The notes: generated by a model from the letters alone, not told the origin. A stretch of DNA of 64,000 nt from Bradyrhizobium japonicum USDA 6 (GCF_000284375.1 NC_017249.1:7123001-7187000), one strand, 5' to 3'; shown: positions 1-8,600, counted from the first letter of the stretch. Translations and numbers: made by a program.

Positions 1-66
1 TTGGCTTGGCTTGCCCAGGAGGAGCCGGCGCTCGTGTCCGTTCCTAAACGAAGGCGGCCCATTTGA
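1..66 (+). CDS. C-terminal end of an unidentified upstream gene (partial, tentative)
   Basis: Frame 1 is open from the window edge to a TGA at 64-66 and gives about 21 residues ending in a basic tail (PKRRRPI). It sits just upstream of the enoyl-CoA hydratase, so it could be the end of a preceding plus-strand gene. Nothing in it is diagnostic and the open frame could be chance. Confidence 0.2.
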   Translation: MAWLAQEEPALVSVPKRRRPI

Positions 67-182
67 GCCCATCATTCCGTCCTGCGCAAGAGCGGCATGC
101 GGGGCACTGGCGGCCGGGGATTGTCACCCCCGACCTTCTGCGATTTAGTTGCAGCAACGACCTCATGCCGGGGATATTCCAG

Positions 183-977
183 ATGCCAGCTCCCGTCTCC
201 AAACCCGATGATCCCGCCCTGCTGCGGATCGACGGCCCGATCGCAACCATCACGCTCAACCGCCCCGCCGCGTTCAACTCGGTCAACCTTGCAATCGCGC
301 AGAAGCTCGAACAGCTCGCGACCTATCTCGAAGGCGCCGACGACATCAGGGTCGTCGTGCTCGAAGGAGAAGGCCGCGCCTTCTCGGCCGGCGGCGATCT
401 GCAGACCATCGGCGCTGCGGCCGAAGCCGGCACGGTCACGCCGGTCGTCGGCGAGCTGCTGAAGCATTATCACGCCTTCATCGAGATCATCCGGCGCATG
501 CCGAAGATCTCGCTGTCCAGCGTGCACGGCTCGGCGGCCGGCGCCGGCATGGGCCTCGCCTTCGTCACCGATCTCTGCATCGCCGCGGAGGATGCCAAGT
601 TCACGCCGGCCTATGCCAAGATCGGGGTGTCGCCGGACGGCGGCTCGACGGTCGGGATCGTCGGTACGGTCGGATCGCGACGTGCGCTCCAGATATTCCT
701 GTCGGAGGACAATTTTACCGCGCAGCAGGCCTATGAATGGGGCCTGGTTGCGAAGGTCGTCCCCGCTGCGGAGCTGAAGGCCGCCACGCAAAAACTCGCC
801 GAGCGCCTGGCGCAGAATCCGCCGGCGGCGATCGCCGGCACCAAGTCGCTGGTCTACCAGGCCGCGACCACGCCGGTGAAGCAGCAGCTCGATGCCGAGG
901 AGCACAAGATCATCATGGCGATGAACACGGAGGATTTCCGCGTCGCCGTGAATAAATTCACGAGCAAGGGCAAGTGA
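183..977 (+). CDS. enoyl-CoA hydratase/isomerase family protein (PaaG-like)
   Basis: A crotonase-fold enzyme of 264 aa that hydrates or isomerises an acyl-CoA double bond in the cytoplasm. Visible motifs are AFSAGGDL (CoA and oxyanion-hole region, about residue 63), GSAAGAGMGLA (second oxyanion loop, about residue 118) and KIGVSPDGG. In the last, Asp replaces the hydratase glutamate, as in PaaG-type isomerases. I chose the ATG at 183 because GGGGA precedes it by about 9 nt. Upstream in-frame starts (63, 165) lack a ribosome site and add sequence unlike the family. It overlaps the next gene by 4 bp (GTGA), which suggests translational coupling. The substrate is unknown. Confidence 0.85.
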   Translation: MPAPVSKPDDPALLRIDGPIATITLNRPAAFNSVNLAIAQKLEQLATYLEGADDIRVVVLEGEGRAFSAGGDLQTIGAAAEAGTVTPVVGELLKHYHAFIEIIRRMPKISLSSVHGSAAGAGMGLAFVTDLCIAAEDAKFTPAYAKIGVSPDGGSTVGIVGTVGSRRALQIFLSEDNFTAQQAYEWGLVAKVVPAAELKAATQKLAERLAQNPPAAIAGTKSLVYQAATTPVKQQLDAEEHKIIMAMNTEDFRVAVNKFTSKGK

Positions 978-1555
978 GCGCGCCGGCACCGGCGCGCTCG
1001 TTCTGCGGCCTGCGCCATGGCGCGACCGACTGGAATAGGCAGGGGCTGTTCCAGGGACGAACCGACAACCCGCTGAACGCGGACGGCCTTGCGCAGGCGC
1101 ACGAGGCCGCGGACATGTTGCGCGGTACCGGCATCAGCCGAATCGTCGCGAGCCCGCTGGTGCGCGCGGCACGAACGGCCGAGATCATCGCGGACGCCAT
1201 CTCGGTGCCGCTCTCGATCGACGACGGCATCAGCGAGTTCGATTTCGGAAGCTTCGAGGGCCTCCCTGTCCGCGACCTCATGATCAAGCACGGCGTCAAC
1301 TCGGCGACGGGCCTCGTCTCGATCCTGCCCGCCGACGGCGAAAACTGGGACGCAATGACCGAACGGTCGCTGGCTTGCGTCTCCGCATGGCTCGACCGTC
1401 ATCCCGACGACGACTTCCTGTTCGTCTGCCACGACGCGGTGATGCAGGGAATGGCGAATTCGCTGTGCGGCAGCTATTTCAAGAACAGCCACGGCACGCC
1501 GTTTCGCTACCTCCGCGAAGGCAAGCAATGGCGCGTCGAGCGGCTCGTCACTTAG
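974..1555 (+). CDS. histidine phosphatase superfamily protein (phosphoglycerate mutase-like)
   Basis: A 193-aa protein of the phosphohistidine phosphatase fold. The N-terminal LRHGATDWN carries the RHG motif whose histidine is transiently phosphorylated. SPLVRAARTAEI holds the second conserved arginine, and VCHDAVMQG near the C-terminus supplies the second catalytic histidine. The GTG start at 974 overlaps the stop of the enoyl-CoA hydratase gene. The length and motifs fit small-molecule or sugar phosphate phosphatases (the GpmB/CobC group); the substrate cannot be read from sequence. Its last 8 bp overlap the end of the convergent TRAP permease gene. Confidence 0.8.
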   Translation: MSAPAPARSFCGLRHGATDWNRQGLFQGRTDNPLNADGLAQAHEAADMLRGTGISRIVASPLVRAARTAEIIADAISVPLSIDDGISEFDFGSFEGLPVRDLMIKHGVNSATGLVSILPADGENWDAMTERSLACVSAWLDRHPDDDFLFVCHDAVMQGMANSLCGSYFKNSHGTPFRYLREGKQWRVERLVT

Positions 1556-2888
1556 GACAGATGTAGCCCGTCCCTGCCGGCGATTTGAAGCACCCGACCG
1601 ACTCCGGCAGCACGTGCTGCGGCAGCCACAGCACCACGCTCGGGAAATAGATCGCAAACGCGATCGTGGCCAGGAACACCACATAGATCGGCAAGGCGGC
1701 GCGTAAAGCCTTGGCGAAACTGATGCCGACAAATTTCGAGGCCATCAGCAGCACCAGGCCGTATGGCGGCGTGATCAGGCCGAAGGCGAGCGTGGCGATC
1801 AGCACCACGCCCATGTGCACGGCGTTGATGTCGCCGGCCTCGGTCAGCGCGTTGACCAGCGGCATGAAGATGATGATGGTCGGCACCGGCTCGATGAAGT
1901 CACCGACCACGGTGAAGAGCAGCACCATCAGCAGCATGATCAGATGCGGATCGTTGCCGGCGATCGAGGTGATCCACTCGGCGATATAGGTCGCACCGCG
2001 CAGATAGGCGAGCATCCAGCCGAAGGCGTTGGCGGCGCCGATGGTGATCAGCGGCAGCGAGAAGATCAGGCCGGCGAGACAGAAATCGTACGGGATCTTC
2101 CTGATATGCCCGCGGTTGAGCGCGGGGATCACGACGATGACGATCCAGGCGACGGCGACGACGCCGGCTTCCGTCGGTGTGAACCAGCCGGTGAGGATGC
2201 CGCCGAGCAGGATCACAGGGATCATCAGCGGCAGGGCAGCATCGCCGGCCGCGAACACGATCTGCCGCAGCGGCGCGCGCGGCTTTCGCAGACCGGACGG
2301 GCCGAAGAAATAGCAGTAGATCATCAGGCCGAAGCCGATCATCAGGCCCGGCACCACGCCCGCCATGAACAGGCCGGCGATCGAGACGTTGCCGACGGCG
2401 CCATAGACCACCGCCGTGATGCTCGGCGGCACCAGCGCAGCGATGGTCGAGGCAGAAGCGATGATGGCGGCGATGAAGGCGGGCTCATAGCCCTCGCGCT
2501 TCATCGGGCCGCCCAGCGCGCGGCTCATCACCGCGACGTCGGCCGTGGTCGAGCCGGACATTTCCGAGAAGAACATGCTGAAGACGACCACGACCTGCGA
2601 CAGCCCGCCCCTGATATGCCCGACCAGCGACACCGAGAGATTGGCTATTCGCACCACCACATTGGCCGAGCTCATGAGTTCGCCGACCAGCAGGAAAAAC
2701 GGGATCGCCAGCAGCGCCTCGGAATCGACGCCGTCGAAGATCTTCTGGATGATCGCGGCGAGCGAGACGTCGGACAGGATCGCACCGATGAACACGCCGG
2801 CCATCAGCGAGAACGGCACGGGCACGCCGAGATAGCCGAACGACAGGAAGCAGATCGACATCAATGCCAGGACAATTGGTGCGCTCAC
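1548..2888 (-). CDS. TRAP transporter large permease subunit (DctM family)
   Basis: A polytopic inner-membrane protein of 446 aa, the ion-coupled large subunit of a tripartite ATP-independent periplasmic transporter. The sequence is a run of hydrophobic helices with conserved signatures: AIPFFLLVGELM, SEMSGSTTADVAVM and LITPPYGLVLLMASK. It overlaps the small-permease gene by 4 bp, the usual dctQ-dctM arrangement. The order on the minus strand is IlvD/Edd dehydratase, dctP, dctQ, dctM, so the imported solute is probably a sugar acid that the dehydratase acts on (inference). Confidence 0.92.
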   Translation of the reverse strand: MSAPIVLALMSICFLSFGYLGVPVPFSLMAGVFIGAILSDVSLAAIIQKIFDGVDSEALLAIPFFLLVGELMSSANVVVRIANLSVSLVGHIRGGLSQVVVVFSMFFSEMSGSTTADVAVMSRALGGPMKREGYEPAFIAAIIASASTIAALVPPSITAVVYGAVGNVSIAGLFMAGVVPGLMIGFGLMIYCYFFGPSGLRKPRAPLRQIVFAAGDAALPLMIPVILLGGILTGWFTPTEAGVVAVAWIVIVVIPALNRGHIRKIPYDFCLAGLIFSLPLITIGAANAFGWMLAYLRGATYIAEWITSIAGNDPHLIMLLMVLLFTVVGDFIEPVPTIIIFMPLVNALTEAGDINAVHMGVVLIATLAFGLITPPYGLVLLMASKFVGISFAKALRAALPIYVVFLATIAFAIYFPSVVLWLPQHVLPESVGCFKSPAGTGYICPK

Positions 2889-3463
2889 GGCTGCGCCCTC
2901 ATCTGCACGTCCGTGATGACGGGCGCTCCGTCCTCTTCGGGCGGCTCGCGATGGTCAAAGCCGTTGCGCAAGCCGTTGACGAGCTGCTCGATGGTGAACA
3001 GGCCGATCAGCACGCCGGACAGCGGGATGATCGCATAAAGCGAGGCGATCGGGGTGCCCGATGGCAGGCGAAAACTGCCGAAGCCGCGGAGATAGTTCTG
3101 ATAGCCGTACCAGACCAGGCAGAAGGCGACGCCGAGCACGACGAGGCGGATGATCACCTCGACGATCAGCCGCGATGTACCGTGCATGGCCTCGGAGATC
3201 GCGGTGAGATAGAGGTGGTCATTGCGCCGGGTCGCCGCCGCCGTTCCGATGAAGATCGCATAGATAAACAGCGTCGACGTCACCTCCTGGAGCCACAGCC
3301 AGGGATGGCCGATGGTGCGGGTGATGATGTCGGCGGTCACCGACAGCGAGAAGCCGAAGCAGAGCACGCCGCAGAGGATCATCAGCGCAAGTTCGAGCCA
3401 GTCGAGCGCGCGCCATTTCAGGTGGCGTTGCCGTTGCACCAGCAGTTTGTCGGCGATGGCCAT
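2885..3463 (-). CDS. TRAP transporter small permease subunit (DctQ family)
   Basis: A four-helix membrane subunit that bridges the periplasmic binding protein and DctM. Starting at the ATG at 3463 (MAIADKLLVQ) gives 192 aa. A longer frame reaches 3562, but the extra N-terminus (including DGRDKPGHDG) is only the translation of an intergenic palindromic repeat, so I reject it. The membrane segments include ALMILCGVLCFGFSL and RLVVLGVAFCLVWYGY, and the WLQEVTSTLFIYAIFIGTAA region is typical of the family. Its 3' end overlaps dctM by 4 bp. Confidence 0.88.
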   Translation of the reverse strand: MAIADKLLVQRQRHLKWRALDWLELALMILCGVLCFGFSLSVTADIITRTIGHPWLWLQEVTSTLFIYAIFIGTAAATRRNDHLYLTAISEAMHGTSRLIVEVIIRLVVLGVAFCLVWYGYQNYLRGFGSFRLPSGTPIASLYAIIPLSGVLIGLFTIEQLVNGLRNGFDHREPPEEDGAPVITDVQMRAQP

Positions 3464-3486
3464 TGTTGCTCCCGGCTGCAGCTTTC

Positions 3487-3602
3487 CGTCATGACCGGGC
3501 TTGTCCCGGCCATCCACGCACCTGGTGCGGGCTCGAAGGAAGAACGTGGATGCCCGGGGCATCTGGCGCGAAGGCGCGCTTCGCGCTTCCGCCCGGGCAT
3601 GG
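3487..3602. repeat. intergenic palindromic (REP-like) repeat
   Basis: The sequence between dctP and dctQ holds facing copies of the words CATGACCGGGCTTGTCCCGG and GGATGCCCGGG...GCCCGGGCATG. This CATGACCGGGC / GCCCGGGCATG type of element is common between Bradyrhizobium genes. It can fold into an RNA hairpin in the middle of the TRAP operon and might set the dctP to permease mRNA ratio (inference). Confidence 0.7.
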
Positions 3603-3616
3603 CGAATTCGCTGGAA

Positions 3617-4612
3617 CTAATTGACCGACCGGATCAAATTCTTGATCTTCTCGGCATGCGGGCCGAGATCCTTGGCGAGCTTGTCGAGATAGGGATCGGC
3701 GATCACCGTAAAACTCTTCTTGTCGACGTTGTCGACGATCTTCACGCCCATCTTCTTCAGCTTGTCGGCCGCGGTGCGCTCGAGGTCGAACGCCTTCTGC
3801 GGCTCCTTCGTGCTGATCTCGTTGGCAGCCGCCTGTACCCATCCCTTCTGCTCCGCCGATAGGCTCTGCCAGAGCTTGTCGGAGATGAACACCAGCGCGT
3901 TGTTGGCTTCGTGCTCCGTAATGTTGAGGACCGGGGCAACCTCGTAGTGCTTGTTGACGAGGTAGACGTTGATACTGTTCTCGGCGACGTCGACGACGCC
4001 GGTTTGCAAGCTGGTGTAGACGCTGCCGAACGGCATGTGCACGGTCTGGGCGCCATAGGCCGGGAACATCATGTCCTCGGTCGCGGTCGCCTGGACGCGG
4101 ATCTTCAGCCCCTTGATGTCGCCGACATTGTGGATCTCCTTCTTGGAGTACATGTGGCGCACACCCTGCGAGCCGGTCGCGATCACGTGCAGGCCCTGCG
4201 TGGTCTCGTCGATCATGGCTTTCAGCGCCTCGAAGACGCGGGGATCGGCGAGGCCTTTGACCACGTGGTTTTCGTCGCGGAACAAATAGTGCAGCGACAT
4301 GACGCCGGCTTGCGGCGAGATCGTCGCGGTATTGGCGGAGGAGATGATCGAGAACTCGACGTCGCCGGCTTTCACGAGCTGGAGCACCTGCGGCTCCTGC
4401 CCGAGTTGCGCGCCCGGATACTGGTCGATGATCATGGTGCCCTTGCTCAATTCCTTGAGCTTGTCGGCAAAGAGGTCGCCCGCGATGGAATAGCCGGTGT
4501 TGCGCGGCTGATCGTAGGCAAAGCGATAATGCTTCACCTCCTGCGCCCCGGCCCCGGTGACGAAGAGTACGGCGGCCATGGCCACCAACCCACGCATGGA
4601 TCGTGCAATCAT
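3617..4612 (-). CDS. TRAP transporter substrate-binding protein (DctP family)
   Basis: A periplasmic solute receptor of 331 aa. The ATG at 4612 (MIARSMRGLVAM) begins a clear signal peptide, with cleavage probably after GAGA, before QEVKHY. A longer frame to 4789 lacks a signal peptide at its start and is rejected. Family signatures are GYSIAGDLFADKLKELS near the mature N-terminus and GLKIRVQATATEDMM about residue 175, whose Arg normally binds the substrate carboxylate. VAENSINVYLVNKHYEVA lies about residue 220. It is about 60 bp downstream of the dehydratase gene and precedes the two permease genes. Confidence 0.9.
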   Translation of the reverse strand: MIARSMRGLVAMAAVLFVTGAGAQEVKHYRFAYDQPRNTGYSIAGDLFADKLKELSKGTMIIDQYPGAQLGQEPQVLQLVKAGDVEFSIISSANTATISPQAGVMSLHYLFRDENHVVKGLADPRVFEALKAMIDETTQGLHVIATGSQGVRHMYSKKEIHNVGDIKGLKIRVQATATEDMMFPAYGAQTVHMPFGSVYTSLQTGVVDVAENSINVYLVNKHYEVAPVLNITEHEANNALVFISDKLWQSLSAEQKGWVQAAANEISTKEPQKAFDLERTAADKLKKMGVKIVDNVDKKSFTVIADPYLDKLAKDLGPHAEKIKNLIRSVN

Positions 4613-4673
4613 CGTTTCCCCCTGTTTTATCGCCCGCCGCTTGTGCGGTCTGAGCGCTCGTTCGGGTGGTTCG

Positions 4674-6395
4674 TCACCCCTTCCCAGTCTGCTTCCCGGT
4701 CCTCTGCATGAAATCGAAGTCGCAGCCCTCGTCGGCCTGCATGATGGTCTCGTTGAACAGCCAGGCGTAGCCGCGCCGCGCTTCCTCACGCGGCGCTGCC
4801 GGCTTCAATGCGGCACTGCGGCGCTCCAGCTCGGCGGCATCGACCAGCAGCTCGATGCTGCGCTTGGCCACATCCAGGCTGATCATGTCGCCGTTCTTCA
4901 CCAGCGCCAGCGGCCCGCCGACGGCGGATTCCGGGGTGATGTGGAGCACGATGGTGCCGAACGCGGTGCCGCTCATGCGCGCATCGGAAATGCGCACCAT
5001 GTCCTTGGTGCCGCTGCGCGCGAGCTTCTTCGGGATCGGCAGGTAGCCCGCCTCGGGCATGCCCGGCGCGCCCTTGGGGCCGGCATTGCGCAGCACCAGC
5101 ACGTCGTCGGAGTTCACGTCGAGCTCGGGATCGTCGACCCGCAAGGTCATGTCCTCGACGGATTCGAACACCACCGCGCGTCCGGTGTGCTTCAACAATT
5201 TCGTGCTCGCGGCCGATTGCTTGATCACGGCACCGCGCGGGGCGAGATTGCCGTGCAGGACGGCAAGGCCGCCTTCCTTCTTGATCGGATTGTCGCGCGG
5301 ACGGATCGCATCCTGGCCCGGCACGTCCTCCGCATTCGCGACGACATCGCGCAGCGTCTGGCCGCTGATGGTCTTCGCGTCGAGATCGACGAGATCGCCG
5401 AGCTGCGCCAGCAATTTTGGCACGCCGCCGGCGTGGTGGAAATGCTCCATGTAATGTTCGCCCGACGGCTTGAGGTCGACCAGCACCGGCACTTCGCGGC
5501 CGATCTGGTCGAACACCTCGAGATCGAGGCGGTGGGGCGAGCGGTGCGCCATTGCCGTCAAATGGATCAGGCCGTTGGTCGAGCCGCCGATCGCCTGGAG
5601 CACGACCTGCGCATTCCTGAACGAGGCCGACGTCAGCACTTCGCTCGGCTTCGGCCCCTTGGTCTTGGCCATCTCGGCGGCAACCCTGCCGCTCGCTTCG
5701 GCGAGGCGAAAGCGTTCGGCATGCGGCGCGGGAATCGTCGCGCTCATCGGCAGCGACAGGCCCATGGCTTCGATCATGCAGGCCATGGTCGACGCCGTGC
5801 CCATCACCATGCAGGTGCCGACCGACGGCGCGAGGCGGCCATTGACCGCCTCGATCTCGGCATCGTCCATTTCGCCGGCGCGGTACTTGCCCCAAAGACG
5901 GCGGCAGTCGGTGCAGGCGCCGAGCACCTCGCCCTTGTGGTGGCCGACGACCATGGGACCGACGGGAATGACCACGGTCGGCAAATCGGCGCTGATCGCG
6001 GCCATGACTTGCGCGGGGAGGGTCTTGTCGCAGCCGCCGATCACGATCACCGAATCCATCGGCTGGGCCCGGATCATCTCCTCGGTGTCCATCGCCATCA
6101 GGTTGCGCAGATACATCGAGGTCGGATGCGCAAAGCTCTCGGCGATCGAGATGGTCGGGAACACGAACGGCATCGCGCCCGACAGCATCACGCCGCGCTT
6201 GGCGGCTTCGATGATCTGCGGGACGTTGCCGTGGCAGGGATTGTAGTCGCTATAGGTGTTGGTGATGCCGACGATCGGGCGCTCCAGCGCGTCGTCGGAA
6301 TAGCCCATGGCCTTGATGAACGCCTTGCGCAGGAACAGCGAGAAGCCGGCATCGCCATAGCTCGTCAGACCCTTGCGCAAACCACTCGTCATCAT
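4674..6395 (-). CDS. IlvD/Edd family dehydratase, probably a sugar-acid dehydratase
   Basis: A 573-aa iron-sulfur hydro-lyase of the dihydroxy-acid / phosphogluconate dehydratase family. Candidate cluster ligands are Cys54 in YNPCHGN, the Cys in GGCDKTLPAQ about residue 125, and the Cys in GACTDCRRLW about residue 190. FGTIVLHITPE and the C-terminal R-x-YAWLFNETI region are typical of arabonate/xylonate-type members more than of IlvD proper. It leads an operon with a TRAP transporter and diverges from a GntR regulator. This points to dehydration of an imported aldonic or uronic acid. The exact sugar acid is not determined. Confidence 0.85.
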   Translation of the reverse strand: MMTSGLRKGLTSYGDAGFSLFLRKAFIKAMGYSDDALERPIVGITNTYSDYNPCHGNVPQIIEAAKRGVMLSGAMPFVFPTISIAESFAHPTSMYLRNLMAMDTEEMIRAQPMDSVIVIGGCDKTLPAQVMAAISADLPTVVIPVGPMVVGHHKGEVLGACTDCRRLWGKYRAGEMDDAEIEAVNGRLAPSVGTCMVMGTASTMACMIEAMGLSLPMSATIPAPHAERFRLAEASGRVAAEMAKTKGPKPSEVLTSASFRNAQVVLQAIGGSTNGLIHLTAMAHRSPHRLDLEVFDQIGREVPVLVDLKPSGEHYMEHFHHAGGVPKLLAQLGDLVDLDAKTISGQTLRDVVANAEDVPGQDAIRPRDNPIKKEGGLAVLHGNLAPRGAVIKQSAASTKLLKHTGRAVVFESVEDMTLRVDDPELDVNSDDVLVLRNAGPKGAPGMPEAGYLPIPKKLARSGTKDMVRISDARMSGTAFGTIVLHITPESAVGGPLALVKNGDMISLDVAKRSIELLVDAAELERRSAALKPAAPREEARRGYAWLFNETIMQADEGCDFDFMQRTGKQTGKG

Positions 6396-6435
6396 GCCAC
6401 TCCTCTAGTTGCCATTGTGGTACAGCCTACCCCCC

Positions 6436-6512
6436 GATTGTCAATAAGATCGGTCCATATTGTCGCAGTTTCTGGCCTGGGACGCCGCTTGTGACACGAA
6501 TTATTGACAATC
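6436..6512. promoter_or_regulatory. divergent promoter region with a 12-bp inverted repeat, candidate GntR operator
   Basis: GATTGTCAATAA at 6436-6447 is repeated as an exact reverse complement, TTATTGACAATC, at 6501-6512, with 65 bp between the arm centres. Each arm contains a TTGACA-like -35 word facing its own gene, the dehydratase leftward and the regulator rightward. The placement fits a GntR protein that represses both directions by binding, and perhaps looping, two sites. The assignment to this regulator is inference. Confidence 0.55.
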
Positions 6513-6564
6513 TACCCCGTCCCTGCTCCACAAGACGGACCGGCCGAAGCCGGAGGCTGAGGGG

Positions 6565-7251
6565 ATGTCCGACATTCGCACCGCTGAGGCAATGCCGGTC
6601 CGGCGCGACGACCCGGACGACGTCGTCGCGCGGCTGGAGGAGGACATCATCTTCGGCCGCCTGCCGCCGGGGGCGCGCCTGACCGAAGACGCGCTGATGT
6701 CGCGTTACGGCACCTCCCGCCACTTCGTGCGCCAGGCCTTGGTGGATGCGGAGCGCCGCGGCATCGTCCGCCGCGAGAAGAACGTCGGCGCCACCGTGCG
6801 GTTCTACTCGGCCGAGGAAGTCCGGCAGATCTACGAGGTCCGCGAGATGCTGACGCGACAGGCCGCGCTGATGATCCCCCTGCCCGCGCCGCAAGCCCTG
6901 ATCGACGAACTCTCCGCCTTGCAGCGGGACTATTGCGCGAAGGCCGACATCCGCGACCTGCGCGGTATCCACGAAGCCAACGACGCCTTCCACGTCGCGC
7001 TGTTCGCAGCCTGCGGCAACCCCTATCTGGTGCGTTCGCTCCAGGACTACATGAACCTGACCCTGCCGATGCGCGCCAAGAACCTCGCCGATCGCGATGG
7101 CCTCGCGCAGTCGCGCCGTCAGCACGAATTGATGATCGAGCTGTTGAAGGGCCGCGACAGCTGGGCGCTGGCACAGCTGTGTGTGGATCACATGCAGTTC
7201 AGCAAGGCGGATTATCTGGCGCGGATTTCAGGGGGCGAGGCACGGCAATAA
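6565..7251 (+). CDS. GntR family transcriptional regulator with FCD effector domain
   Basis: A 228-aa DNA-binding repressor-type protein. The N-terminal winged helix covers about residues 15-80 (IIFGRLPPGARLTEDALMSRYGTSRHFVRQAL...RGIVRREKNVGATV). The FCD domain follows, with EVREMLTRQAA, then HEANDAFHVALFAACGN and a final SRRQHELMIELL that carries metal/ligand-type His residues. The ATG at 6565 follows GGAGGCTGAGGGG. It is transcribed away from the dehydratase-TRAP operon and probably controls it in response to the sugar acid or a breakdown product. Confidence 0.88.
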   Translation: MSDIRTAEAMPVRRDDPDDVVARLEEDIIFGRLPPGARLTEDALMSRYGTSRHFVRQALVDAERRGIVRREKNVGATVRFYSAEEVRQIYEVREMLTRQAALMIPLPAPQALIDELSALQRDYCAKADIRDLRGIHEANDAFHVALFAACGNPYLVRSLQDYMNLTLPMRAKNLADRDGLAQSRRQHELMIELLKGRDSWALAQLCVDHMQFSKADYLARISGGEARQ

Positions 7252-7267
7252 GCTTCGCTTCGACGTC

Positions 7268-7726
7268 TCAGGAGTTCGGAACCGGCCGGCACGCGACGAG
7301 GACTGTGCCGATGCATTGCAGCACGATTTCGCGTTTCTGATTACGGAGATGTATCTGGTTGCGGACGATCCCCCTGTCGGAATGCGACTTGGTTTCGCGC
7401 TTCTCCAGGATTGCCACCTCCAGACCAAGCTCGTCTCCGGGGCGCACCGGCGCAGGCAGCCTGAGTTCATCAAAACCGAGCCCGGCCATGACACGAAGCG
7501 AAAAGGGCTGTGTCTTGCTCAACAATGAAATGAGGATCGCGAAGGTGTGAGCACTTGATGCCGTCAGCCCCGCAAAAACCGAGCGCGCGGCAGCTTCCTC
7601 ATCGACATGAAATGGTTGCGGGTCGAACTTCTTGGCAAATTCAATGATCTCGTCCTTCGATACCTGATACGGGCCCGCCGTCCGCAATCTGCCGACCTCA
7701 GCCTCGTCGAAATACAGGATGGCCAT
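7268..7726 (-). CDS. MaoC-like (hotdog fold) acyl dehydratase
   Basis: A 152-aa single hotdog domain protein. It has FDPQPFHVDEEAA, which matches the MaoC hydratase motif with the Asp and His of the catalytic dyad, then FAGLTASSAHTFAI and later LPAPVRPGDELGLEVAILEKRETKS. The ATG at 7726 is preceded by GGGAGG and is preferred over a longer frame to 7819. It is probably an enoyl-CoA hydratase acting on a CoA thioester. It converges with the GntR gene across a 16-bp gap. Confidence 0.82.
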   Translation of the reverse strand: MAILYFDEAEVGRLRTAGPYQVSKDEIIEFAKKFDPQPFHVDEEAAARSVFAGLTASSAHTFAILISLLSKTQPFSLRVMAGLGFDELRLPAPVRPGDELGLEVAILEKRETKSHSDRGIVRNQIHLRNQKREIVLQCIGTVLVACRPVPNS

Positions 7727-7825
7727 CAACGCCTCCCAAGCGCTGGCTTGATGTGATGCAACTCTACCCGTCCCGCCGCTCAAGGTCCGCAGATGGCGCG
7801 GATCGGCGCTACCGCACATGCACGT

Positions 7826-8239
7826 TCAGTACCGCCTCAGCAGACCGCGATCCACGCCGGCATCGCCATAGTCGGCGCAGGCCCTTTTCGGATCCCTGAC
7901 CAAATCCGTCCGGACGCGCCTGAACGTCTTGGCGGCCGCGTCCGAAACCTCGGGACGAAATTTACCGGGATCGTAGCTCTCGCCGTCGCGGGCCTTGATG
8001 GCGGCGGCATAGGCGTCGATCATGGCCATCGCGGCCTCGGGGCTGCCGAGCAGCCGGGCGCCGAGCTGAACGCCCCCGGCGCCATCGACCTCGTAACCGT
8101 CGCATCGCTGCTCCAGCACGACGGATGCGGTCACGAGCTGGTCAAGGAATGTCGCCTCGGCATCGCTGAGGGCTGCGGCTCGCGCCGGTCCTGAAACGAT
8201 CATGGCTAGCATTGCGACGGCTGATAGCGTGATTTTCAA
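7826..8239 (-). CDS. small secreted protein of unknown function
   Basis: A 137-aa product starting at a TTG (8239) that overlaps the stop of the upstream membrane-protein gene (TTGA). It begins with a signal peptide (LKITLSAVAMLAMIVSGPARA). The mature part is mainly helical, with AMAMIDAYAAAIKARD and two cysteines (EQRCDGYE and RACADYGD) that could form a disulfide. I do not recognise a family. Translation is probably coupled to the GlsB-like gene, so both may serve the envelope. Confidence 0.6.
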   Translation of the reverse strand: MKITLSAVAMLAMIVSGPARAAALSDAEATFLDQLVTASVVLEQRCDGYEVDGAGGVQLGARLLGSPEAAMAMIDAYAAAIKARDGESYDPGKFRPEVSDAAAKTFRRVRTDLVRDPKRACADYGDAGVDRGLLRRY

Positions 8240-8505
8240 GCGCGGCCCTGACGACCCATGACAAGCCCGTACAGGAAGAGGAGGATGATGGCTCCGACGA
8301 CGCTGCCGATGAACCCGGCGCCCTCCCCGAACCGATACCATCCCACGGCCTGGCCGAGCCAGGTTGCGACGAATGCGCCGACGATTCCCAAAACCGTCGT
8401 CAGGATGAACCCCGTGGGCTCGGACTTGTCGCCGGGCATGATGAATTTCGCGACCACGCCGACGATAAATCCAATGATGATCGTCCAAAGGATACCCATG
8501 TCCAT
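8236..8505 (-). CDS. GlsB/YeaQ/YmgE family small membrane protein
   Basis: An 89-aa protein with three hydrophobic helices: ILWTIIIGFIVGVVAKFIMPG, GFILTTVLGIVGAFVATWLG and GFIGSVVGAIILLFLYGLVMG. It carries the GDKSEPTGF loop typical of this transglycosylase-associated family. Members are small stress-linked inner-membrane proteins of uncertain biochemistry. A perfect FNR/FixK-type box lies about 80 bp upstream, so oxygen-responsive expression is possible. Confidence 0.85.
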   Translation of the reverse strand: MDMGILWTIIIGFIVGVVAKFIMPGDKSEPTGFILTTVLGIVGAFVATWLGQAVGWYRFGEGAGFIGSVVGAIILLFLYGLVMGRQGRA

Positions 8506-8586
8506 CGCTCCATTCGGTCGGTTTGCACATCAACGTCTGAAGGAATGCGTGATCGCTTGATGGGCCAGACGATCCCGGGAACGACG

Positions 8587-8600
8587 TTGATCTAGATCAA
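8587..8600. promoter_or_regulatory. FNR/FixK-type box
   Basis: TTGATCTAGATCAA is a perfect palindrome that matches the FixK2/FNR consensus TTGAT-N4-ATCAA. It is centred at 8593.5, between the leftward GlsB-like gene (start 8505) and the rightward transglutaminase (start 8693). A class II arrangement (-41.5) would place a start site near 8552 for the leftward gene or 8635 for the rightward gene; both are plausible. Confidence 0.65.

Noticed and set aside
3464..3562. N-terminal extension of the small TRAP permease
   Set aside because: The added residues are translated repeat DNA (DGRDKPGHDG type), so the ATG at 3463 is preferred.
4557..6494. Long plus-strand open frame (645 codons) opposite the IlvD/Edd gene
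   Set aside because: It is the antisense shadow of a GC-rich gene with strong third-position bias; its His/Arg/Asp-rich product has no domain, and the opposite strand encodes a clear dehydratase.
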